NCBI GenBank assembly: GCA_903831405.1
Contig: CAIKXM010000031.1
Location: 1 to 57,032 of the forward strand
Direction: 5' to 3'
DNA length: 57,032 bases
Source of the DNA: an uncultured bacterium
GTDB lineage: Bacteria; Babelota; Babeliae; Babelales; Babelaceae
The number at the start of each line of letters is the position of its first letter. Positions within the stretch are counted from its first letter, which is position 1. Shown here in pieces: positions 8,846 to 17,601 of the stretch. The notes beneath the pieces are model-generated. The model did no database searches and was not told the origin of the DNA. It was given only the letters and a program-made list of their open reading frames with translations. The position numbers and the translations under genes are program-made.

Positions 8846-10072
8846 TTAAAATAAGTCATATACCCATGAACGCATCCGGCCAAAAACTTTATTCATAACA
8901 CTGCCCTCATAGGTCTTAAGGGTATGTTCTCTCTCAAGATAGGGATACAGTAGCAAGCCGTAACTTGTTGCATAGAGAGGGCTTTCGATATCTTTGTGTA
9001 TGCTGGTATTGATAAAGCGGGGATAGGCAAGTCGTACGGGAATGCCAAGGTATTGTTCTGCGTATGGGGCGAATCCACGAATAAGAGATCCGCCACCGGT
9101 AACAATCAATCCACCAGCCATATATTGGCCCAGTTTGTAGGTCGTTATCTCATGTGCTACTTTTTTGAGCAATTCTTCCGCGCGTGCCTCTAGTATATAG
9201 GCGATATCTTTTGTTGAGACAATATGCGTATGGTCATGGTCAAGCGATTGGATTGCAAGAGGAATGTCTTGCGTTAATTCATCGATAATGACGGTTCCAA
9301 ATTCTTTTTTTAATCGCTCAGCTTCGCTCTTTGTTGTTTTGAGACAGATGGCAAGATCGTTTGTAAAGATGTTTCCCGCAATGGGAATAATCTTTGTATG
9401 TCGAATGGTGCCATGGTGATAGATAGCAAAGTCTGCCGTACCCCCACCAATATCAAGTATTCCTGCGCCAAGTTCTTTTTCGTCAACAGTCAGGGTAGCT
9501 TCTGCTGAGGCAATAGGCTCAAGTATAATATCTTTTACCATTAATCCAGCCATCTCGCAGCAGCGCACCAAGTTCTCTATAGCGGTAACCTCACCGGCAA
9601 TAATATGCACATATGCTTGTAGCCGTACTCCATGCATATGGAGAGGGTTATTCACAATATGGTTGCCATCGATGACAAAATATTGGGGAAGTGCATGGAG
9701 AATTTGCTGCCCCTCGGGGAGAGGAATTGCTCTTGCCGCATTGATAACTGCATCAATATCTCGTTGTCGCACTTCCTTGTTTTTTAGAGCAATAACACCT
9801 TCGGAATTGATTGATGTTATATGGCTCCCTGATATACCAAGATATATCGAATCAGCAGTAATATGTGCCTGCGCTTCTGCAAGCGATACTGCTTCTTTTA
9901 TTGCTTTTGCCGCTTGCGCTGCATCAACAATCATCGCCTTTGAAAGGCCCGCTGAGGCAACCCTGCCTATTCCGCGGATCTCTATTTCGCCCGCCTTATT
10001 CGTAGAGGCTATAATTGCACAGATTTTTGTTGTCCCAATGTCTAGTGCTGTCCAGGTCATAGTGGTATCCAT
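8846..10072 (-). CDS. ftsA: Cell division protein FtsA
   Basis: FtsA is an actin-like ATPase that ties FtsZ filaments to the inner membrane. The 408-aa protein has the phosphate-binding loop ALDIGTTKICAII at the start, the second phosphate motif ILDIGGGTADFAIY (about 210) and the adenosine-motif region TGGGSLIRGF. It ends with the amphipathic helix MNKVFGRMRSWVYDLF that serves as the membrane anchor in this family. The start overlaps the end of ftsQ by 16 bases, so translation is probably coupled. Confidence 0.96.
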   Translation of the reverse strand: MDTTMTWTALDIGTTKICAIIASTNKAGEIEIRGIGRVASAGLSKAMIVDAAQAAKAIKEAVSLAEAQAHITADSIYLGISGSHITSINSEGVIALKNKEVRQRDIDAVINAARAIPLPEGQQILHALPQYFVIDGNHIVNNPLHMHGVRLQAYVHIIAGEVTAIENLVRCCEMAGLMVKDIILEPIASAEATLTVDEKELGAGILDIGGGTADFAIYHHGTIRHTKIIPIAGNIFTNDLAICLKTTKSEAERLKKEFGTVIIDELTQDIPLAIQSLDHDHTHIVSTKDIAYILEARAEELLKKVAHEITTYKLGQYMAGGLIVTGGGSLIRGFAPYAEQYLGIPVRLAYPRFINTSIHKDIESPLYATSYGLLLYPYLEREHTLKTYEGSVMNKVFGRMRSWVYDLF

Positions 10073-10782
10073 CCTTTCGATTTATTTTTAATAATGATGG
10101 TTTGTGGTATACGTGTTTCGATGATATAGGGTGCATGCGTTGTTGTGGATGATTTTTTATTATCAGCATAGGTTATAGAGCGCTCTATAAAAGAGAGCGG
10201 CGTCGCAGGAGAACACCATAGTTGGCACTCTTGCTCAGCGTCTTGCAGGACAAGTAATGTTTTGTTTAATAACGTAATCGTATGGTTGAGTAATACCTGA
10301 GAAGAAATGCTCGCAATAAGGTGTGCATATGCTTCTTTTTCTTGTTCTGAAAGATTTTCAAATATCGATTCTGTATGTATTATAATTATGGGAAGTCTGG
10401 CGGTAATATCTTCTGCAATAAGTTCCTCTGGCAGGGTTGTACCATTTGCAAAAAGAATAGCGCTTGTTGACCCATTTTTTGGCTTGATGCATGCAATAGG
10501 CTTTTCTATATCATACTCAATCTGTTGCAACCCTGAGCCGCTACGAGAAATATGTATATTAAGAAGTGCGGGAAAGTGTTGTAGTATAGATTTGAAGAGC
10601 TCGGTATTATGCGGATATGTTTTTGCAATGGCAGCAATGCGTTCATGCGCTAGATTTGATAGAGTGCTGTTTTGAGCCAAAAAAGTAACAGGGCGGTATG
10701 ACTTTGTAGGGTGCGTATACAAAACCAATGCCATTGTGCCAAGTAAAAATAACGTACATGTTCCAACAAATAGATATTTCAT
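10057..10782 (-). CDS. ftsQ: Cell division protein FtsQ/DivIB-like
   Basis: This 241-aa protein has one N-terminal membrane segment (YLFVGTCTLFLLGTMALVLY) and an extracytoplasmic remainder, the topology of FtsQ, which recruits FtsL and FtsB to the septum. The sequence itself is divergent. The call rests on topology, size and its place directly before ftsA and ftsZ. I take ATG at 10782 rather than TTG at 10797. The upstream region 10798-11018 is shared with the divergent small gene. Confidence 0.75.
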   Translation of the reverse strand: MKYLFVGTCTLFLLGTMALVLYTHPTKSYRPVTFLAQNSTLSNLAHERIAAIAKTYPHNTELFKSILQHFPALLNIHISRSGSGLQQIEYDIEKPIACIKPKNGSTSAILFANGTTLPEELIAEDITARLPIIIIHTESIFENLSEQEKEAYAHLIASISSQVLLNHTITLLNKTLLVLQDAEQECQLWCSPATPLSFIERSITYADNKKSSTTTHAPYIIETRIPQTIIIKNKSKGWIPL

Positions 10783-11018
10783 ACCCTTATACCCCAAACC
10801 CTTTTATAATAGCTTCCCCCATGAGTCTAGTTAGCCATATATGTATATACAGGGTCAAGAGTTTGTCGATTACCTATTTGTAACATTTTTTATTTTTCAA
10901 CCAAAGGGGATTTTTATAGTAGCGTACATTATTACTTTTTAAAGCTAAGCCTATAGGTATGTTATATTGTTTTTATCCACAGTAATTGTTTTAAAAATAG
11001 AATAGATGAGCATGGTAT

Positions 11019-11324
11019 ATGAAGATATATGCAGTAGTTTTTTTGATTGGTGCACTAACAATTGCTCATTGTGCGAGAGCTGTAGACGTATTGTTTAATA
11101 ATCAACAACTCAATCAAGGATTAATCAAAATAAAAGGTGTTCATTTTGGGCATACAACGGGGCGAGGGCTTAGAGTTTTGTACACATTGCAAACGGGTGT
11201 GCGTAGTAATTGGCCACTCTATGCTTCTGGTTTGCGATTATTAGATGACAATGTTATAGGAGAATATATGCAGAATCTTGTTTTTTCTTTTAAGCATCCT
11301 AATACCGTTACAACTACTTTTTGA
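11019..11324 (+). CDS. Small exported protein of unknown function
   Basis: A 101-aa protein with a clear signal peptide (MKIYAVVFLIGALTIAHCARA). The mature part is about 80 residues, with no motif I recognise and no internal cysteine. It is monocistronic: ftsQ is divergent and the next hairpin is at 11486. It could be a small periplasmic protein or the remnant of a larger barrel-type gene. Confidence 0.6.
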   Translation: MKIYAVVFLIGALTIAHCARAVDVLFNNQQLNQGLIKIKGVHFGHTTGRGLRVLYTLQTGVRSNWPLYASGLRLLDDNVIGEYMQNLVFSFKHPNTVTTTF

Positions 11325-11485
11325 TAGTGGCATGAAAACTTATTTGTTAACTTTTTAAAATAAAATATAAAAATTAACATAAAAATCCAGAATTAATGGA
11401 TCATCATGAACGCATGATTAGTCAGGAAGAAATGCTTAGCTAGTAAAGTTTTTGGAGCTAGAATAATTTTTAGTACCAGAATAAC

Positions 11486-11529
11486 AACCCCCTGTGAAAA
11501 TAGTATCAAAACTATTTTCACAGGGGGTT
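11486..11529. terminator. Bidirectional terminator between 11019 gene and gltX
   Basis: A perfect 19-bp stem (11486-11504 with 11511-11529) around a 6-base loop, with CCCCCTGTG in the core, lies between convergent genes. The rest of 11325-11707 holds nothing I recognise. Confidence 0.75.
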
Positions 11530-11707
11530 TATTTATTTGAATAGAAATATAATTTTGTGTGATTATATTTCTATGAAGAAAAGCTGATACTGCTTTAAAA
11601 CAATTCGCCATTATAGCTTCTGCTATATTCTTGTTCTCTATGTATGTGTTACTTCACTGAGTTGTGCGCCGTGAATATTGTTAGTAGAAAGTTTAAAAAA
11701 CACGTCT

Positions 11708-13132
11708 TTACTCAGTAGTTTTTATTATATGCAATAATCTTTGTTTAATTTCATGTATCTCAAGCACTCGTAACAAATCTCTCACCCCAATACCTGATAT
11801 TGACCCGGTAAGTGCATAGCGCATATACGAGTATAAAATTTTGTTTGGTATGCTCTGTTTTTTTGCCTCAGCGGTAAGCTCGTTAAAAGAGTCCGCTATT
11901 GTTTTTGACTCAAAGTTTGCAACCATATTTGCGAGCAATGTATTGATTTTTCCTAGAGTAGCACTATCTATCTGTAGTTCTTTGCTAATATAGTCGTGGG
12001 CTACCACTGGCTGAGAGAAGAGAAACGCTATTTTTGTGCCCACGTGCGCAAGGGTAACCAGTTCTTGTTGCAGCAGAGGAATAATGATATCAATAGCAGC
12101 TTGCTGTTGTAGGGTTATTACTGGATACGCTTTGGCAATAAATGGCTGCAGGTGTACTGCAAGTTCTTGCAATGAGAGTCTCTTGATCCACTCGTGATTA
12201 ATCCAATTAAACTTATTAATATCGTAGTGCACGGTGCCTGTTGTTGCTCTTTGGTCGAATGGAACAACTTTTGAAAGTTCATCAAGCGTGAGAATTTCTT
12301 TATCAAGTGAGAGCCCAATAATACCCAAATAGTTGTTAACTGCTTCGCACAGGTAGCCGGCTTCTTGTAGGTCTTTGAGTGAAGATCCAAAGTCGCGTTT
12401 GGACATTTTTTTACCCTCTGAGCCAAGCATAATGGGCAGGTGGTAGAAAGGGGGAACTTCTTTGTTAAAAAGTTTATAGAGATGTACCTGTATTGCCGTG
12501 TTAGTTAAGTGATCTTCGCCACGAATGACATAACTAATGAGCATATCTATATCATCAACAAGATTTGCAAAAATAAAAGTGCAGGTTCCGTTTGCTCTGG
12601 TGAGTGCAGGATCCGAAAATAAACCAAGATCAAAAGAAATAGTGCCACGTGCGCTGTCATGAAATACTATCAGAGCATCGGGCAATTGTAGACGCCAAAT
12701 AAATGGTTCTCCGCGTGCTGCTCGCTCGTCGCTTGACTGCCTGCTTAGTTGCATACAGGTGCGATCGTAGCGAGGAGGAATGCCCGTAGCTATTTGTAAT
12801 GCTCGCTTGCTCTCAAGTTCTTCATGTGAGCAAAAACAGCGATAGACATGATTTTGCTCTATAAGTATCTGTAAATATTTTTGATATATATCGTTTCTCT
12901 CTGATTGGAAAAATGGGCCTTCGCTGTAATTAAGACCAAGCCATTGCAAGTCTGCCTGTATTTGTTTTGCGCCAGGGTCGATAAGCCTTTCTTGATCAGT
13001 GTCTTCGATGCGTAGAATAAATGTTCCATTGTTTGCATGTGCATACAACCAATTAAGAAGAGCTACGCGAACATTAGCAATATGCATGTAGCCGGTAGGA
13101 GAAGGGGCAAAGCGAACACGAAGGGGAGTCAT
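11708..13132 (-). CDS. gltX: Glutamyl-tRNA synthetase
   Basis: This class I synthetase charges tRNA-Glu (possibly also tRNA-Gln for later amidation). The 474-aa protein has the APSPTGY start, a signature-1 site, GEDHLTNT, the KKMSKRDFGSS signature (about 244) and the all-helical anticodon-binding C-terminus. The HIGH-type motif reads HIAN: the usual glycine is alanine (codon GCT). I chose ATG 13132 because GAGG lies five bases upstream and the protein then begins MTPLRVRFAPSPTG, as is usual. The long gap to the next gene (13133-13428) shows nothing else. Confidence 0.95.
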   Translation of the reverse strand: MTPLRVRFAPSPTGYMHIANVRVALLNWLYAHANNGTFILRIEDTDQERLIDPGAKQIQADLQWLGLNYSEGPFFQSERNDIYQKYLQILIEQNHVYRCFCSHEELESKRALQIATGIPPRYDRTCMQLSRQSSDERAARGEPFIWRLQLPDALIVFHDSARGTISFDLGLFSDPALTRANGTCTFIFANLVDDIDMLISYVIRGEDHLTNTAIQVHLYKLFNKEVPPFYHLPIMLGSEGKKMSKRDFGSSLKDLQEAGYLCEAVNNYLGIIGLSLDKEILTLDELSKVVPFDQRATTGTVHYDINKFNWINHEWIKRLSLQELAVHLQPFIAKAYPVITLQQQAAIDIIIPLLQQELVTLAHVGTKIAFLFSQPVVAHDYISKELQIDSATLGKINTLLANMVANFESKTIADSFNELTAEAKKQSIPNKILYSYMRYALTGSISGIGVRDLLRVLEIHEIKQRLLHIIKTTE

Positions 13133-13428
13133 AATATCCTCAAATTTTTTTAAATGTATATGCATGTCTCATATTTCACACTATTTTAAACAGTTTGTTT
13201 TTATAATTATACAGGACTTTTGGCAAGACTTATATTTTTTACAAAAATCCAAACACTGCTTTAGCGCTATATACATATGTGTGTACATAGTATTTGTTTA
13301 AAACAAAGCAGAAGCGTGTTATAGCTTTTGAGAGTTATAAAAAAAGTGAGCATGCAATGAGCGTCTTTTTGAGCTTTGTAGTACACTAATTTGTACCAAA
13401 ACAATTATTAAGCCTCAGGGATGTTTTT

Positions 13429-16326
13429 GTGAGCGTTTCAAAATATATCAAATTTTTTTTTATTATAGCTCTGGCAATATGTACGCAGCTTATTGCTACA
13501 GATATACGATTTAATGAATATTTTGAGACAGATCTTGATGCTTGCATTGCAACTATTTTTGCCCCTCGTAACAACAGTTCTCCTGTCGTTTTTTTGCATG
13601 CAGTGTATATCGATGAAATTCCAGCTAGTGTCGATTGCACAAAAGAAATGGAATATTATTTTTCATCAAAAATACATACTACTCTCACAGAGAAAAAATT
13701 TATTGAAGGCATGTGGTGTTTGCATTCAAAAAAACGCTTTGATTGCGTCAATATTGTGTTGCAAGGCAATACTGTAGAATTGCATCTGAGTCGTGCATGG
13801 TTGCTTGAGCGCGTGTATATAAAAGGAGTATTGTTTGGGCGCAATCAATATGCACAGTTCTATCCCATTCGCCCCGGCGATCCTTTTGCTGAAGAATCGC
13901 ATGCTATGGGTTTGGCGCGTATTAGAGAGGCGTTATATGCACAAGGCTATTGTGACAGCGATGTAGTAGATCAGTGTGTATATAACAAAGTTAATAAATC
14001 AATTCGTGTGTATCTGCATATTACCCTTTCAAAAAGGTTTGTTTTTGGCAGTGTAGATTTTGATATCGAATCAGATTGTTGTTCAAAGGTGATAAAAGCT
14101 GAATTAATAGAGCATATTAATAAAAAATATTGCAGAAAAATTGTTGGCTCGTTGTATAAAAAAGAATTTCTCGAACAAATTGCAGAAAATATTCGTGAAT
14201 ATGTGCTCAAAAAAGGGTTCTATGATAGTACGCTTGAGATAAAGCCGGTAATTTGTTATTGCAGCAAGCAGGTGCAGGTAAAATTTTTACTCCATGTTTC
14301 TGGATACAAGTGTATAGAATTTTTTGGTAATACTTTTTTTTCTACGCATGAACTTTTTACCAAAGTTGTTCCCTACCCGCAAATGATTGGAGCGGTTGTT
14401 GCGTATGCTGGAATGCGTGAGTTAGAAGAATTATATCATGAATATGGCTTTTTTGATGCAGAGATAACAACACAGAATGGAGAAAAACACATTGTATTTA
14501 TACTACATGAAGGTTGCCGTTATAGGGTAGCAAATGTGTGTATACAAACAGATAGCGATGAGCGATTAGATGATAAAATCATTGATACTGCTCTTTATAG
14601 GGCAAAACTTGTCAATTCTTTTATTGATTCCCCTTCAATTGATGCCATGCGCAGTGAGCTGCTTGAACTGTTTTTGCATCAAGGCTACTGGGACTGCACT
14701 GTTGATGTTGACGTAAAGCCCTCCCTGAGTCAAAAAACGCTTTCGGTTACCTTTTCTATTCACCAGGGTGTGCAAAGATCTATTGGAACTATGACCTTTG
14801 ACGATGATATTAGCGGAGTCTCTGATGTCCTGATCAAAAAACACCCGTATCTAGCGGGAGAGCATGAGATTTTTGATGCAGAGTATTTGCATGCAATAGA
14901 GCGTACAATAATTGAGTATGCAAAAAGCTCTGGGATTATTCGTCTGCGTATTGTGCCCAATCTTTCCCAAACAGAGACGGGCGTAGTATCTGTGCATTGG
15001 AAAAGCGGCGGAGTAAGTCGCGCGTCAATCGGCGAAAAAGTTGTTCTGGCAGGTCTTAGTAAAATAAAGGCAGCTCGTATGTATGCGCACCTGGGTATGC
15101 AAGAGAATGGCACTGAAGTGTGGCAAAGTAATGAAGCTATGCAAAAGCGTACTCGACTGATAAAGCTTGGGGTCTTTGATCGCGTTGATATACATTCACA
15201 ATATGTTGATGCTATAGAAAGACCTCTTGCCATAGTTACCCTTCATGATGCGCCTTCTCTGCATTATGGTATCAAGGGCGGATTGTATTGCAGTGGTAGC
15301 AACTTTGCCTTTAAAAATTTTAGTTATAAAACAGGGGGCGAGTGTGCATGGAAGAATATCACCAAGCATGCTGATTATGGTGTTTTTGTTGCAAATCTTA
15401 CTCGTTATCGGCGAGATGTGCATGCCCGCTACGTCTATCCATGGGCATCTGCGCTGTATACATTAACTGAATGCAGGGCGTATTCAAGTCGTTATGACCA
15501 GCCATTGTGCTATGGCTCTGCCGATACTCTATATCATGATGCTCGAGATGGTGCTATGTGTTCAATTAGTGCTGATTGCTATAGTGGCCACTGGGTTTTT
15601 GAATCAGGATATGAGCAGTATAAGATAAGTCATCTGTGCAAAGAAAAGGCTATTCATATTGGGTATTGTCCACAATTGGTTAATACATCTATTAAAAATT
15701 TTTGTGCAGAATATTCATTTGTATACAATGGGGTGGATGATCCATTTAGTCCACGGCGTGGATTGTCAGCGTCACTTATTGCAACGATGCGAATGCCTTT
15801 TAATGCGATATATAATGTGTCGATTAAAGGGATTGCTGAGAGTTCCTTTTATATACCCTGCTATGCAGCTACATTTGCCGCTCGTATGCGTATTGGCCAT
15901 ATAGCTAATCAGAAGTTTTGTTGTATATCTCCCTCTGATAGATTTTATTTAGGTGGTGGGAATTCAATTCGTGGCTATGAAGTCGATCAAGTGCCGCCAC
16001 TCACCTGTATGTATGACGACAAAGGGAAGAGGCGACTGGTTGCCATCGGTGGTAAAACAATGATTTCAACTAATGTTGAGTGTCGCCTTCCTATTCGAGG
16101 AAATCTGCAAGGATCGCTGTTTTTTGATAGTGGCATGTTGTTGCAAGACGAGACGCTTCAGTTTTCATGCGCTGCGGATAGTCTCTACGCAGTATCGTAT
16201 GGTTTTGGGTTACTGTATATCACCCCTCTTGGTCCTATACGTTTTGATTTTGGTTGGAAGGGAAGGCGTGTTGATACTATTGAATCAAAGTTTGTATGGC
16301 ATTTTTCTTTTGGGTATGCTTTTTAG
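13429..16326 (+). CDS. Omp85-family outer membrane protein, TamA-like
   Basis: A 965-aa outer-membrane protein with a signal peptide, several POTRA-type repeats (roughly residues 100-560) and a C-terminal 16-strand-type barrel ending FVWHFSFGYAF, with the terminal phenylalanine expected of barrel substrates. The loop motif GGGNSIRGYEV (about 845) is the Omp85 signature in its IRGY form. The family inserts or exports other outer-membrane proteins. The start is GTG with GGATG upstream. A second Omp85 protein at 40677-43103 carries the VRGF form and is the better BamA, so this one may act like TamA or as a specialised assembly factor. No tamB is in view. The tail is followed closely by a membrane-protein gene. 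Confidence 0.85.
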   Translation: MSVSKYIKFFFIIALAICTQLIATDIRFNEYFETDLDACIATIFAPRNNSSPVVFLHAVYIDEIPASVDCTKEMEYYFSSKIHTTLTEKKFIEGMWCLHSKKRFDCVNIVLQGNTVELHLSRAWLLERVYIKGVLFGRNQYAQFYPIRPGDPFAEESHAMGLARIREALYAQGYCDSDVVDQCVYNKVNKSIRVYLHITLSKRFVFGSVDFDIESDCCSKVIKAELIEHINKKYCRKIVGSLYKKEFLEQIAENIREYVLKKGFYDSTLEIKPVICYCSKQVQVKFLLHVSGYKCIEFFGNTFFSTHELFTKVVPYPQMIGAVVAYAGMRELEELYHEYGFFDAEITTQNGEKHIVFILHEGCRYRVANVCIQTDSDERLDDKIIDTALYRAKLVNSFIDSPSIDAMRSELLELFLHQGYWDCTVDVDVKPSLSQKTLSVTFSIHQGVQRSIGTMTFDDDISGVSDVLIKKHPYLAGEHEIFDAEYLHAIERTIIEYAKSSGIIRLRIVPNLSQTETGVVSVHWKSGGVSRASIGEKVVLAGLSKIKAARMYAHLGMQENGTEVWQSNEAMQKRTRLIKLGVFDRVDIHSQYVDAIERPLAIVTLHDAPSLHYGIKGGLYCSGSNFAFKNFSYKTGGECAWKNITKHADYGVFVANLTRYRRDVHARYVYPWASALYTLTECRAYSSRYDQPLCYGSADTLYHDARDGAMCSISADCYSGHWVFESGYEQYKISHLCKEKAIHIGYCPQLVNTSIKNFCAEYSFVYNGVDDPFSPRRGLSASLIATMRMPFNAIYNVSIKGIAESSFYIPCYAATFAARMRIGHIANQKFCCISPSDRFYLGGGNSIRGYEVDQVPPLTCMYDDKGKRRLVAIGGKTMISTNVECRLPIRGNLQGSLFFDSGMLLQDETLQFSCAADSLYAVSYGFGLLYITPLGPIRFDFGWKGRRVDTIESKFVWHFSFGYAF

Positions 16327-16410
16327 TATTTGATATATTTTTTTAAATTTATGCTACAATTTTTATATACACGTATGTATTATTACGTATTTTTTAAAGG
16401 TTTTTGCATT

Positions 16411-17172
16411 ATGTCTTTTGATTCTCGTGACGTCACTACTAACCATGAACATGATTCCATCTGTATGTGTCCGTCTGGCGGACAATGTAGCATTGATGCT
16501 GATGAATCAGTACGTCTAAAAAAAATATCATTAAAGTTGATATATCAAGAAGTGTTGTGTCATCTTCCCTTCACTGTTCTCTCTATTATATTGAGCATTG
16601 TAATACTCAGCTTTATGTATTTTAATGAAATGCTTTCAAGCGCCCAGGAAAACGTTGTATACGCATATCATGTGCTTTTTCATGTGTTTCATTATATACA
16701 CATATTGTTTGCGGTGATTGGTACGTATTTAATGTTTACCCGTTTTTCAGGTCGAAAAATATGGGCAATTGTTATATCGTTACTCGTCCCGGCAGTTTTT
16801 TGTACCTTTTCTGATGCTATCCTGCCTGCAGTGGCGGGTACGCTGCTTGGTGTTGAGATGGATATGCATATATGCTTTTTTTATCCCGACGATCTTTTTA
16901 ATATGATTATATTCTTGCTCGTCGGGCTGTTGTGTGCCTATGCGCTTAAGAAAAAGCAGAGTACCCAGGCTTCCCTTTTGAGCTTTGGAATGCATTTTTG
17001 CCATATTTTTGCAAGTTCTCTTGCCGCGCTTTTTTATATGGTTTCGTATGGTTTTGATGGATGGGTTGATTCACTTGGTATGTTATTTGTTTATCTTATC
17101 TTTTGCGTCATGATTCCCTGTGTCATGTCTGATCTTGTTGTGCCTCTCTATCTTGCGCGCAAATTAGAATAG
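16411..17172 (+). CDS. Polytopic inner-membrane protein, possible metal transporter
   Basis: A 253-aa protein with about six membrane segments. A Cys/His-containing N-terminal tail (HEHDSICMCPSGGQC) comes before the first segment. Inside the membrane part are HVLFHVFHYIHILF, a TFSDAILPAVAG segment and a later HFCHIF. Conserved His and Asp in helices resemble putative heavy-metal exporters of the 10-TM type, but this is only a resemblance. I chose ATG 16411 over 16330 because AAAGG precedes it and the earlier start would add a hydrophobic stretch with no ribosome site. It lies 84 bases after the Omp85 gene and before a terminator, so the two may be co-transcribed. Confidence 0.55.
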   Translation: MSFDSRDVTTNHEHDSICMCPSGGQCSIDADESVRLKKISLKLIYQEVLCHLPFTVLSIILSIVILSFMYFNEMLSSAQENVVYAYHVLFHVFHYIHILFAVIGTYLMFTRFSGRKIWAIVISLLVPAVFCTFSDAILPAVAGTLLGVEMDMHICFFYPDDLFNMIIFLLVGLLCAYALKKKQSTQASLLSFGMHFCHIFASSLAALFYMVSYGFDGWVDSLGMLFVYLIFCVMIPCVMSDLVVPLYLARKLE

Positions 17173-17295
17173 TCTTTACAACAAAGAGATTCGAACCCTA
17201 AAGAGCAACAGCGTTTTGTTTTGTCCCTTTTTGCTATAATCTTTGCAAATTTTTATCGCAGTGTTTGCAAAGATATATGATTATAATTTTCTGTT

Positions 17296-17333
17296 AAGAC
17301 CCATTGTATAGCTGTATACAATGGGTCTTTTTT
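17296..17333 (+). terminator. Rho-independent terminator
   Basis: A 15-bp stem (17296-17310 with 17315-17329) has a 4-base loop and a run of T after it. It ends the Omp85/membrane-protein unit. The remaining 17334-17601 is AT-rich and presumably holds the promoter and leader of the large surface-protein gene. I see no confident hexamer pair. Confidence 0.85.
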
Positions 17334-17601
17334 TAACTTTTTGCTGCAAGATTTTTACTATCATATACACAATTTTACCTGATTTTTATTTTTTATTTTT
17401 TTGTACTGTTGACTGATTTATTACATACACAGTAGTATCCAAATGTTTTTTCTATTCAACAAAATTATGAATTAATTGTTATTGACTTTTTTTATTTGAC
17501 TGTCTAGGTTTCAAGCTGATCCATATCTTTAACATAGTTTTTAGAAATTTTTTTGTGTTGTGTGTATATCATCTATTTTTTTTACAAAGAAGGAAGAGTC
17601 T

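Noticed and set aside
9663-10091. 142-codon plus-strand frame opposite ftsA
   Set aside because: It is a shadow of a well-supported coding region, with no signal of its own.
11393-11611. 72-codon minus-strand frame
   Set aside because: It runs through the terminator hairpin and has no ribosome site.
17188-17198. GATTCGAACCC, the reverse of a tRNA T-loop signature
   Set aside because: The flanks do not form a T-stem, acceptor stem or anticodon arm on the minus strand, so it is not a tRNA gene.
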